Below the pieces are notes generated by a model. The model searched no databases and was not told where the DNA came from. It saw only the letters and a program-made list of their open reading frames with translations. A DNA stretch of 64,000 nt from Cristatella mucedo (Eukaryota; Bryozoa; Phylactolaemata; Cristatellidae): positions 541,501 to 605,500 of the forward strand of contig WPIO01000011.1 of NCBI GenBank assembly GCA_009760855.2. Direction: 5' to 3'. The position numbers were made by a program, and so were the translations under genes. Shown here one piece after another: positions 1 through 12,500 of the stretch; positions within the stretch are counted from its first letter, which is position 1, and every line of letters starts with the position of its first letter.

Positions 1-849
1 TCACTTTAGTTTGAGAAATGTTGAGAGAATCGAAAGCTGAAGAGCGCCTGGTGCGAGTTTGCGGAATAAAAGAGGTCACATATAAGTAGGCATTTGCTAG
101 CGCAAAAAACGACCTTAAGCCAAAAAGTAAGAGGAAGAGAATATGGCCTCAACTCGTGCTTTACAGCGAGAAAGTTTATCTCGGACACACTTTGTGCGAC
201 TTTAAAGCTGCGCCCTTGGCTGCTAACCAAATGAGCAGGTGAGTTTACGCCAATTTCAGATAATTTGCACATGCCGGGAGTCCAGCGTAAAGTAAATTAC
301 AGCAAATCTAAATCTTATTTAAAAAACGCTTAAAGCATTCTATTCTTCCTAGCTTTGTCTAATCAGATCTGATTTTCTGAAAGATTCCGCTGCTGAAAGT
401 ATGCTGACTTATCAGTGAGTCCAGTGTGCTTATCCAATGGCGAATCCTTGTAGGGAAAATCACGCCCAGATTACGGGCAGACATCGCTGGAGTAATGCTA
501 GATTAATTAATTTTGGCGCTCGCGTCTTTTAGCTTGAGGACGGTACTAGGTGAAGTTTCGTAATTACATCTTCTGAAAGTAGGTGTACAAATTTAGCTAT
601 GTCGTCGATGCAGGCTGAATGAGAACTTGGTGACTACAATGCATATTAAGGTATAAATCAGGGGTCTGCAAACTTTTCGGAATATTAGGTTATTTCAGGA
701 GATCAAAAAAGCACACTAGGCTCAAAGGAACCACGCCCAATCCTACGGACCGGCGGTGTAGGCGTGGCCAGACGAACGAGCAAACAGTAGCAACCGCTAT
801 TATAGGGCTAGACATTTATTGTTCCTCCCCAGTCCTGAGCTACTGTTTC
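1..849. other. Unassigned
   Basis: No exon, repeat or element recognised. Confidence 0.5.
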
Positions 850-853
850 ATGC

Positions 854-888
<35 letters not shown>

Positions 889-985
889 TCACTTGATAAA
901 GCGCCCTCAGAGAACTTAATCTCTCTCTGGGCGCTTTACATTTGCTGTAAAGTGAAATGATGCAAGTGCCTGACGTTCGCTCTAA
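850..985 (-). mobile_element. Family A tail fragment
   Basis: (TAA)n is followed by the reverse complement of the terminal hairpin (gcgccctcagagaacttaat) and about 40 bases of 3' untranslated sequence. Very short 5'-truncated insertion. Confidence 0.8.
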
Positions 986-2250
986 AAATAAACATGGGTC
1001 ACAGCTTGAGCTTCAACCAGCACTAATTAAGGAGAACCAAAACACGACAATTCAATTAGGTCGCAACAATAATTAACCGGGTAATGTTACTCCGGACTGG
1101 AGCACTAGCTAAGCCGTACCTGGCCCGGAGTTTTCTTACCTTTGGCCTGAAGGATAAAGGGATATAAAGGGCTGAGCTCAATTGGTGTAAATATTCAGCA
1201 GAGATGTTTTGCTTAAAAATCAGTATGCAAGAAAATAGATAGTTTTTTCTGTCATCCGCATAAAAATTAAGTCCTACGACGTGATCAGCGAGTACATCTC
1301 AAAGTAGATGTTATAGATTTTGAAATAAATTCAACCAAGCCCAGATCACAATGTTTCAAAGTGCTCCACGATGACCTGTGCCAGTTGACATCAACGAATC
1401 GAAATCTCCAGTTGAGATTGGACCAATATCCTTGCAGAGCAGTTATAGCGATACCTGTATGAGATGGCAAGCGGTCAAGAAAGACTGGGTTATTGATAGC
1501 AAAACACGCTGCTGAGATTTTTAGCAGAGCTAGCACAGTTATCCTATCTACTTCAGGTCTTTCTATACTTGCAGCCATTCCTACTAGGTGGAGCGATAAG
1601 CTGTGAATAATGACTGGAATTTGTATGTTTGATGTAGTTTTTTAACAATTTCTCCTGCGTCTTGAATAGGAAAACCTGTATGGAGTACTCAGAATTTGCT
1701 AAATTTTTGTCTAATTTTGCCATCTTTGAGTAGCCTAAAAATAGTTTTTTTGAAAGATGCCGGACCAGACCTGAGGCTGAATACAAACGGAGCTCTTATA
1801 TCAGCTAAGCAATGCAGTATCAAGTCGATGCATCTTTGACGAATTAAGTGGCACGCACGATCGCGGCATATTGTATAGCTACCAACAGCTGCTAACGCTA
1901 TAGTGGCAGCTGGCTCAGGTGCAGGAATACTGGACACCTGCTGGACACCTGCTGCCAGGGAGCTATGCCGACTGAACTACCGAAATGCCTACTGTACGAC
2001 GGCCATGAGCGTCTAGCATTTAAATCCCAGTGTCGCATCATTTCTCAAACACTCTTGCAAAGAAGTTCTCTTTTGGTCAGGTCTGAGGTGTATCATTTTC
2101 CATATTTGAACGTCCTATGACCTTGGATTTTTTAATCTGCAAGAGTCTGAGACCACTTGCATTTCCCTTGATGAACCGGATGCGGAATGTGTAAGTAGGG
2201 TGTGTAACAAAGTCATAAGTTTTTTTTGTGTTCTCTGATTCACATTGCAG
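986..2250. other. Unassigned, upstream of the first visible Ig exon
   Basis: Searched for a signal-peptide exon ending in phase 1; none convincing. A small direct repeat of tggacacctgc occurs at 1932-1953. Confidence 0.4.
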
Positions 2251-2365
2251 CTGTCATTGTGGATGCACCAGTCGTTCGTCAGTCGGAGTACGGAAATCCT
2301 GTCGTCATACAGTGCATTCATAAATGCGTTCCGGCAGATGCTCCATGTGACCAAAATGTTACTTG
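2251..2365 (+). CDS. Ig receptor exon: first half of Ig domain 1
   Basis: Acceptor cacattgcag precedes the exon and donor gtaagc follows. The frame starts after two bases and reads an Ig A-to-C strand region: B-strand cysteine in VVIQC, two further cysteines (possibly an extra disulfide) and NVTW, where the tryptophan codon is split by the intron after TG. The preceding exon must end in phase 1; no convincing signal-peptide exon was seen in 1-2250. Confidence 0.72.
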
Positions 2366-3539
2366 GTAAGCCATAGCCAGTTTTTTATCATTATTGTCAG
2401 GCTTCCAAGCTGGATTAAATTGCAAGAGGCATTGCATGAACGAAATTAGGCGGCTATCTCAAAGGTCTCATCGCGACTTGTCAGGAACCTACGGAAAATC
2501 AAGCTTGTATCCTCTAAACATTTTCCTGTCAGCACTTGTTATTTACAGCTCAGTTACTTTGGTGGCAGCAACACGCTTTTCTGAATGAATTGTGCGCTTG
2601 AAAGAATGGTCGATGGTAATTTTAAGTGCATCTATGTAAGAAATGTTCGCAGTGCCACCAAAAAATTAAATCTTTTTCAAAGTACTTTACAAATGCTTTG
2701 TATAGCATATCTAGGTGTCATATTCCAAAGCGACCTCTCGTTAGACGACCATATCAGCTCCACAGTCAAATCCGCCTATTTTAAACTTCGTAACATTGCT
2801 AAAATTCGGGCTTGTTTAGATAAAGATACCACATCTAAGTTGGTCCATGTATTCATGACATCCCGTCTCGACTTCTGCAACTCACTGCTTACTGGCCTAC
2901 CAGCATGTGCGATCAGGCGATTGCAGCTGGTGCAAAGCTCTGCAGCTAGGCTTGTCTGTCGTGAGCGTTGCAGTTGCCTAATTACTCCACTTCTCGCCAA
3001 CCTGAACTGGCTACCAGTCAAGCGACGGATTGACTTCAAGGTTTTGTCGCTTACCTTTAGGTCACTTCATTCTATGGCTCCAGCCTATCTCTCCGACATA
3101 CTCCCTCATCAGGCCAAGCATCGTACCACCCGCTTTTCGGAATCCAACAGTCTAGGAATACCTCATACAAACCTTAAATCCTTCGGAGATCGTGCATTTA
3201 GTTCATATGCTCCCAAAGCCTGGAACTTCCTCCCGGCCTGCGTCAGAACATCCCTTGACCTGACCACATTTAAAAAGAACCTAAAAGCACACCTATTTAG
3301 GACAGCATTTAGTGGGTCCCTGTGATTCATCCTTTATGTGCTTATGCGTGCTGACACTGTGCATACTGCCACTAACCACATTTGCATGCTGACCCTGTGC
3401 ATGTCACCCCTAACCATATTATTCATTTCGTTTGTTTTTTAAGCATGATTTTACTTACCATTCAATCGCATTTCACTTTACAGCAAATTTAAAGCGCCTA
3501 GAGAGAGATTAAGTTCTCTGAGGGCGCTTTATCAAGTGA

Positions 3540-3573
<34 letters not shown>

Positions 3574-6500
3574 CGTGTTAAATTAAAGACAATTTCATGA
3601 GCTCCTATCATGCACCCGTTTATTGTGCCGATAAAAAGGATAAGAATTAATAAACGGCCTGATGCATGCCTGTATTTACCCAAACACCAAGTGATGATTT
3701 TTATTTAAATCTGCTCAAACCCTAAAAGTCTCGTCATATTTATTATTAAGCAGTGCGATCCAGTTTCAGCTGCATGAAAGTAGAAGCATTCACGTGTGTT
3801 GCTCTAATCAGTTAACCTTAATTATATTACAATGAGCCTCATAGTTAATAAGTTGCAAGAAAAACTCAACATTGCAGTAAACAAGTGGTGCAGTAAACAA
3901 AACTAGCCTCTTTTGAGTGCGACGACCCCTGAAGGATTTTAATAACTCGTTTCGATCTTTAATGTAACCGACAAAACTCTTGCATTCTTCTAAACTTCTT
4001 ATCAAAGACACTGGAACGGGTCGTGGCGGACCAGCTGAACTCACATATCGAAACCTCACACCATGCTAGTAAGTTCCAGTCTGGCTTTAGAGCTAATCTC
4101 TCCACGAAGTCAGCATTGCTTAGTGTGTACAACAACTTAGTTTGGAGTGCAGACATAGGTAGAGTGTCTCTGCTTGTTTTGCCCAATCTTTCGGCAGCTT
4201 TTCATACTATCGATCACAAAGTTCTTCTAGAGCGCCTCTCATCTCACCTGGGCATCACTGGCACCGCTCTGCAATGGTTCAGGTCCTATCTCAGTGGGAG
4301 ACTCCAGAGTATTGACGTGAATGGACAAAGATTATCCGAGGTACCTCTGGGATATGGGGTACCTCAGGGCTCCGTGCTAGGTCCGGTTCTTTTCACGGTT
4401 TATACTCTCCCTCTTGCTGATGTGATTGCCAAGCACAATCTAGGCTTTCACTTCTATGCGGATGACACTCAGTTGTACCTTTGCTTTGATCCCTCCCAGC
4501 CTTCGAGCACCTCGAATTCTCTCAACTCACTTGCTGCATGTATGGATGACATCCGCACATGGATGGCAGCAAATTTTGTAAAACTAAACGATTATAAAAC
4601 TAACTTACTAGTTATGGGCTAACCCAATCACATTCAGAAATCGGAATGGCGGACGCTCAAAATTGGATCTGCCAGCATATCTCTCGTTTAATCAGTTCGA
4701 AATCTAGGTGTCATGTGCCAAAGTGACTGCTCTTTAGACGACATCATCGGCTCCACAAACAAGTCTACCAACTTTCAGCTATATAACATTGCCAAAATTT
4801 GGGTTTTTAAGCTAAGCATACCACGTCTAAGTTGGTCCAAGCCTTTTGTGACATTCCGTCTTGACTTCTGTAACTCACTACTTGCTGGCCTACCACCATG
4901 TGCAATCAGGCGATTACAGCTGGTGCAAAACTCCACAGCCAGACTTGTCTGTCGTGAACGTCGCAGTTGCCACATCACACCGCTTCTCGCCGACCGGCAC
5001 TGGCTCCCATTCAAACAACTCATCTACTTCAAGGTTGTATCCCTCACTTTTACGTCACTTCATTCTTTGGCTCCAGCCTATCTCTCAGATGTACTGCCCA
5101 CCAGGCCAAGCATCGTCCCACCCGCTTTTCGGAATCCAGCAGTTTACCAATACCTCGTACAAACCTCAAATCCTTAGGTGACCGCGCATTTAGTTTGTGC
5201 GCTCCCAAATCCTGGACCTCCCTCCCGACTTGCGTCAGAATGTTCCCTGACTTGACCGCATTTAAAAAGAACTTAAGAACACACCTGTTTAGGACAGCAT
5301 TTAGTGTGCCCCTGTGATTCGTCCTTCGTGTGCTTATGCATGCTGACACTGTGCATGCTGCCACTAATCACATTTGCATGCTGACCCTGTACATGTCATC
5401 GCTAACCATGTTATTTATATTGCTTATCAAGCATGATATTACTCACCATTCAATCGCGTTTTTCTTTGGATCAAATTTAAAGCGCCTAGAAAGAGATTGA
5501 GTTATCTGAGGGCACTTTATCAAGAGCAATATTATTATTATTGTTACTGCCTTGCGGTGCCTGATTTCGCTCCTATTAATAGTATGTACGTATCTTCGTT
5601 TGTAACTCCACAAAGCCATAAATACTGTGTTGGTGTTACGCAGGAGAGTTTTGTATAGCTCACTCACAGCCTAAGCGGCTTTCGGTACGCATTCGGTAGC
5701 CAGCAGACTTCGTCTCACGCAACACTGAGAAAGTGGGAAGCATAGCAGAGTCAGGAGAGCAGTTAAGATAGTGAGTAGCATGGAAGTAGCAACTCAGGAC
5801 CGCTGAAACTGATGAGCCATAGTCGGCTATCAATGCATCTCTTCCTGGCATTCTTATAAACGCCCACTATACTGTTGTATAATCATTATAATATGGTATT
5901 TGTATAGCATCCTACGAGAACTAAATTCTGCACTAATTTCCTCAGGCCTTCAGCACAGTGATCACAGTGATGCTACTCCTTGCCAGCTCACGAAAAGTAC
6001 CAGTGACTTTGACAGAGAAGCTGCTGCCTCTAGCAGATACTGCCTCTGGATATGCACTGGCATTGTGGCTACGAACGGTATTAATAAAGAGCTCGATCAT
6101 GTTAATATAGCGCGTTAACGAAATTAGCGAAGAGTAGTCTACTGCACATTTACAGCGGCCTACACGTACTCATTACCAAAAGTAGAGGGTGGTAATATTT
6201 GTTTGACCTGTAAATGCTACCTAACCCTAAATTTTGTATATTAGCAGTTCTAAGCCATTGCAATTTGGGAACTTTAATAGGCCCAGAGTCTTGCCAGTGT
6301 AGTGGGACAACGTCTTAATACCTACAGGACTCTACAAGGTAATTATCTTTGGTAATGCAAATTTAATAAAATCATGTGGTTTATGATTATTTTATAAGTT
6401 TCATTAAGTCATGGCATCTAAGTATGTCATTCGTTGGCAAGTTTCACTGCACAGGAACCTAAACCACGGTCTCCAAACAGTGTGAGACTGCCTTGTAGCA

Positions 6501-9500
6501 CAGCTGAATGACCTGAATAAGTGGCGCATATGTTATAAGAGGGAGCTTGTGGAGCGAGAATTTTCATAGTGGTTAGCTGAATAAAGAAGCTCAGGCAACA
6601 AGAGAAAGCCGGAATCTTCCATTTGATGGGCTCGTTTGGGAGCTATTAGAAATCAATAAGAAACAATGATAGAACGCTGCAGTTGCCACGCTAGCTACAA
6701 TCAAGCCGCTCATCTGAGTTTTGTAAAATTTCCTATAGCTGCGGCTGGAAGACACTTACAAGAGAAGAGAGCAACAGAAGTGTTTGCGAGACTTATTACG
6801 CGAGCGGATTAATTTGACGGTAATGCCGTCGTCCAAAACATCTGAGTCTCCCCCAATGCTACTAAAAGAGTGGGCGCACTAGATTGTGGACCTGATGTGG
6901 CCGCCTAGCGAAAGGCCATTCGTGCCAAGTATGCTGACGGGAAAAGCATTGAATGCCGGGCCGTACAGCTTCAGGCTGAGATTTTTAGCATTGCGGCGCG
7001 GCACCGTCAGAACGCCGCAGAAATGCATGAATCCCTGGTAGCTAGCAGCAAGAAGAATAAAGTTGAGAGAAGCACGCGAAGCAGACAGCTGTTTTTGCCC
7101 TGAATGAACGCATCATCGGTACCGCCATAGCACAGAGTGACTTCGAGCTTCGTCCGGCGGCACGGGGTAGCGCTGACAGGCGGCGGACTCGCTCTGCTGT
7201 CACGTCAAAGCCTGCCTGTCTGCCGTGACCCAACGCGATACTCGCATGACGACCCTGTGCACGTCACGCCCCTAACCATGTTATTCGTATTATGTATTTG
7301 AGCATGCTACCGCTAACCATTCGACCGTGCTTTATTTTCAGCAAATTTAACGTGCCTAGAAAGATATTGAGTTCTCTGAGGGTACCATATCAAATGCGTT
7401 ATTGTTATTTTATTTTTTATTATTATCCGCGTGATCTCCTGCGTCATCTCTAGCTACTAGTTGTTCGAACACACAGTACCTTTGAGGATAATTACTTCAA
7501 AAACGCGCTACGTCTGCTTACTCTAATTAGAGTGAGAAAAATGCCCAGCATTTCTATCATCAAACTCGCAGGTATTTCAAAGGCGCGTCATCAAAAGATG
7601 AACGACGGGTGAGCGGAGACGAGTATGACGCGGATCTCCGCATCGGTCGAATGCCTGCTACGCTGGTCATCTCTAGTTATAACCTGACGCGCGACGCTGG
7701 AGCCTACAGGTGTTCGGTTAGCGTCAGGGGATACAGCGACGAACTTTCAGGAGTAGACATCCTTTACTGTGCGTAGCAGCGCTTGCCACCCGTAACGAGA
7801 TGGCTGCACGGTCGTGTCCGCATCTGACAGTGCTATCGTCTTGCACGTAACTAATCGAACGGCCTGCGGCTTTTGCAGCCGAGGCCGTTAGCAAGTTCTA
7901 CGTGACTACGAGCGCCGGCGCTGCACCGATGCTGTCCGACGGCGCTTTCGAAGCCACGGCAGGCCATCGGCTGACGGTCGTCTGCAAAGCAATGGGCTAC
8001 CCTCGGCCCTCGACGTTGGCGCTCTTGCAGTCCAGTGAAAGACTGGCGGGAAAACTCAGCGAGTCCGGACCGACAGCTTTGGAAAGCTACATCGAGGTTT
8101 CATCCGTTCCAGGTGCGCGAACAATGAGCACGCGCTGCCGAGCTTCACTTTTTTGACACGCTCGATCGCCCCAGCGCATTTCACGTAATGCTCCTTTAGC
8201 GCGCTTGCAGAAGGCTTCGAAGACATCTTCTACTGCGACTACTCACAGCCGCAAATAAGGTCTAGGATTGCCATTATCGAGACCCTGCGAGTCTTCGTGC
8301 GTGGAACACAGGAACGGACACCAAATCTCAAAACTGCGAATGCGAGCAGCAGCAGCAGCAGCAGCACAAGCAGACCTCAGCTTTCGTCGCCTTTCGACCT
8401 CGGTAAGGAAGCCCTCAAGTCTTTGATTTTGCTTAGTCTTTTGTAAGCAATGACGCGGCGGCGCAGAAAAAGGTAGCACCAGCATACAAGGACGTGAAAG
8501 AACTTTTCGTTTCTCTGAACTCAAGACGAGCCCGCTCGTTTTCCGGATAACATTGCTAACTGGAAAAGCGTTCGCTCTACCGCTCTTGTTCACGCACAAA
8601 TGAACAGAAAGCGTGTAAATCTAGAGACTGTGAGCCTTCTCAGCGGCCTCTTGGATATTGCTAGCTCAAAATAGCTACTTGCAAGCATCTACTGGCGACA
8701 AAGCTACGCTGACTGTGCAGGCAGTCTAGCAACGAGTATAAGAAAACTGCATATGCATACCACAATATCAGACTTGTACGACTTAAAAAGCATATTAGCA
8801 TATTACGGGCAGGGTAATGAGCGAGAGCGCTTTGCGCTCAGCCAGATCCACGGCGCTAAAATGATAATAATAATAATAATAATAATGCACTTGATAAAGC
8901 GCCCTCGGATAATTCAATCTCTCTCTAGGCGCTTTAAATTTGCTGCAAATGGAAATGCAATTGAATGGTGACTAAAATCATGCTTGACAAACAAACAAAA
9001 TGAATAACATGGTTAGGGATGACATAAACAGGGTCAGCATGCAAATGTGGTTAGTGGCAGCATGCACAGTGTCAGCAAGCATAAGCACATCAAGGACGAA
9101 TCACAGAGACCCACTAAATGCTGTCCTAAATAGGTGTTTTTAAATTCTTTTTTAATGTGGTCAGGTCAGGGGATGTTCTGACGCAGGTCGGGAGGGAGTT
9201 CCAGGCTTTGGGAGCATACGAACTAAATGCACGGTCTCCAAAGGATTTGAGGTTTGTACGGGGTATTTGTAGACTGTTGGATTCCGAAAAGCGGGTGGTA
9301 CGATGCTTGGCCTGATGGGTGAGTAGATCTGAGAGATCAAATCGCCTACTTTCTTGGACTTGCACCTTAAGCAGAGCTCATTCCACAAGCGGCACAATAG
9401 CATTAACGGCTGCCTACGTCAAGTTTCCAGCGCTTCTACCGCTCCGACACCCCTTGAGCTAGCAGAATGATTTCTTGAAAACACGCTGAAGGCAATGCAA

Positions 9501-12500
9501 CCCTATTCCTAATTCTTATAAGTACTTTGATCAAGCTAAGAGCCTTTCCAAGCCTTACTGGCTGCTCACGCTTGGACTGTGTAATGTTAATGCGACGCTT
9601 TGTTGACACGTGTCTTGATGACTAATTATTATTTTCCTACGAGATCAACTGCTTGAGGGATGGGCTGATTATCCAATAACATTGTAGACAATATGGCACT
9701 ACTTGAAATGTCACCTTGCGTGTACTTGCTCACAGTAATACTTCCATAAATTTTACTTCCTCTTGCTTAATACCGTGCAGAATAAATTTGTTTTAGGCTC
9801 TCCGGAATTCTTCATCGCCGCGGCTAACAGTGCTGTTATCTTATTTCTTGTATTGGGCTCAATCTCTTATATGCGACTGTCCAGGATAAAGCGAAAATGT
9901 GGCGGTAAGGAACAAATTCATGTATGTGTTTCCAATCGTTAGCCTATATAATCTTCGCATTTTTAATTATACAAGTGTGCTCAAAACACGTACTTCGGTA
10001 GAATTTGATCTATATTTAAATTCTGCCACTGATGCTAATTACGCTTCCGACGGCCTATAGTTAAACCCCCTTAATTAAATTTTCTGGTAGTCTCATGGTA
10101 ATCAATCGAACGTGCTTCGTCGCGACCAGTCTAAGCCTAGGAACTTAAGATCAATATTCATTTCAGTTTATCTCAGCAGGCTCTTGCTAACAAACCGTAG
10201 CTATTTATCACCTCGACTGAACCAAAAATCTGTCATATGCTGGCAAGATCGATGTGCGAAAACATTATTGACCCTGTGGTATATCGGTCGAGAAGGCGAC
10301 CTGAAGGTAGCTCCGCATTGCGGCCCTCTTTAGAAGACACTGCGAGCAGCAAATGATGGATCACAAGCCGTGAGCGATTGCTATAAGAAGGCTCTGGTCC
10401 GACATAAAAAGAAAGTACGGGTCAGACGTCTGCAGCGGCCAGAGGGATCTGGAGCTAAAAGTGATCTCCAGCGACTTCAATGCCTTATATGCCTTCCACC
10501 TCTTTCTTTAGCCAAGGCTAGAGAAGCTGCTACAGGAAGAAGTGGCCTGCAGCTTAGAAGGACTCCCGGATGGGCTATCTTTTAGCTTCCTTTATTCTTT
10601 TACTCCAGCCTACTTATCAGATCTACTGTCCCACCAGGCTAAGCAAGCACCACCTGCTTTTCGGAGTCTAACTGTTTACCTATACCTATCATAAACCTCA
10701 CGTCCTTTGGCAACCGTGCCTTTAGTTCGCATACTCCCCAAGCCTGAATCTCACTCGTGACTTCCGTCACTAAATCCCCTGACGACCAAATTTAAAAAGA
10801 AATTAAAAACACACCTATTTATGACAGCATTAAGTCGGCCTCTGTGATTCGTCCTTTATGTACTTATGTGTCCTGACACTGTGCATGCTGCTACTAAACG
10901 CACTGCATGCTATCACTAACCATTCAATTGTGTTTTGTAGTAGTATTAGTAGTAGCAGCAGCAGCAGCAGCAGTATTAGTAGTAGTAGTATCACTGTATA
11001 AACAAGATGATTTTGGCACAAGCATTATAACGAAGAAAAATTTTGAATAGATAGAGTAGGTCTCGATAATGTCAACGATGATAGTTCTTTTTTGTAATCT
11101 TGTTTGCCGCGTTTTCTGTGTATTTTCTAAATCAGAGCAAGACTTTAGATATTCATATAAAATGCAGCAATCACCCGAGTAGCCGCTAAAGTAAAAAGTA
11201 CCCTAGGACTCTAGGCTTAGTTCACCTCTTCTTACAACTTATCACTCTCCCTCTCGCCGATATATTGGCTATAAAATATCTGGGCTTTCATTTCTATTTT
11301 GATCACACATAGCTGTACCACATGCCGATAACACACTCACGCCAGCGCTGGCACACACACATACATACACACCGCTTGAGCTCGCGTGTTTATCCCTCCA
11401 AGCCTTCCAACATTTCATGCCCCCTCAAGACCCTTTCTGAATGCAGTGCTGGCATTCGCAATTGGACAGCAGAAAAAATTCTCATGGCGAATGAAGATAA
11501 AACAAATGTACAAGTAACGAGCAAGCCTATTTGATTAAGATATGAGTAAAGCTATCCTTTAAAATGACCTCTGCCAGTATATCTCCTATAGAATATGTCT
11601 TTTGCCAAAGTGGCAGTTCACTAGACGACCACATCAGCTTCACTGTCAAGTCTGCATACTTTCAGCTGCATAACATCGCAAAAAATCTGGCATGCGTAGA
11701 CAGTGAAACCACATCTGTGTTTATCCATGCATTCACGGCATCCCGTCTCGACCTCTATAACTCAATACTTGCGGACATTCCTGCCTGTGCAATCTGACCA
11801 TCAGAACAATCACCCGTGGAGTCCCAGATGGATTCGTTATTGTTTCTATGCTGCTCTCCATTGCTACTGAACCTCTGAGAAAAGTGATTCACCTCCATAG
11901 GTGGATTATTACTACTGTGCTGATGCTAGATAACCAGCGTTTGTGCCATTTAATCCCTCGAGATCTGCTGCAGCACCTAATAAACTGAGTGCTTGCCTTG
12001 CAGAAGTTGTATCGTGAATGTCGGCCCATTACCATAAACTAAATAACAATTAAATAGAACTCTTACTCATACGACACCCTAAGCGTGTGGTTGGACTAGA
12101 AGGCTTTGCTCTTCTAGTAGGTGACACTGTAGTGCGACCCTTACCGCTCGCTTGGAAATTATGTATCATCTTTGAAAACTGCCTAAAGTGTACATGTTTC
12201 ATTGAGACGACCCCTTCCACAGCTAGCTGTCACAGCCTATCCCTATCTAAGATTAGTACCGGTATTCTATAGTGGTTGGCAGCAAATTTAACTTTCCCCT
12301 TAGTTCCGTTGTGGCTGTACTATTGCAATCCCATTTTGGCTGGACTACCAAAACAAAAATCAGGCCAGTGCTGCTGGGTGATTAATATGGCTGCAGGCTA
12401 GATGATAGCAAATCGTAGAGGTTCAGCTATGTGTCTTTCTAGCTGAAGTAGCTTCGATAACTCCTGATCTGTTCATGGAAAAAGTAAAAAATTCTTATTT

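Noticed and set aside
1-2250. Signal-peptide exon of the Ig receptor
   Set aside because: No ATG followed by a hydrophobic stretch and a phase-1 donor was convincing.
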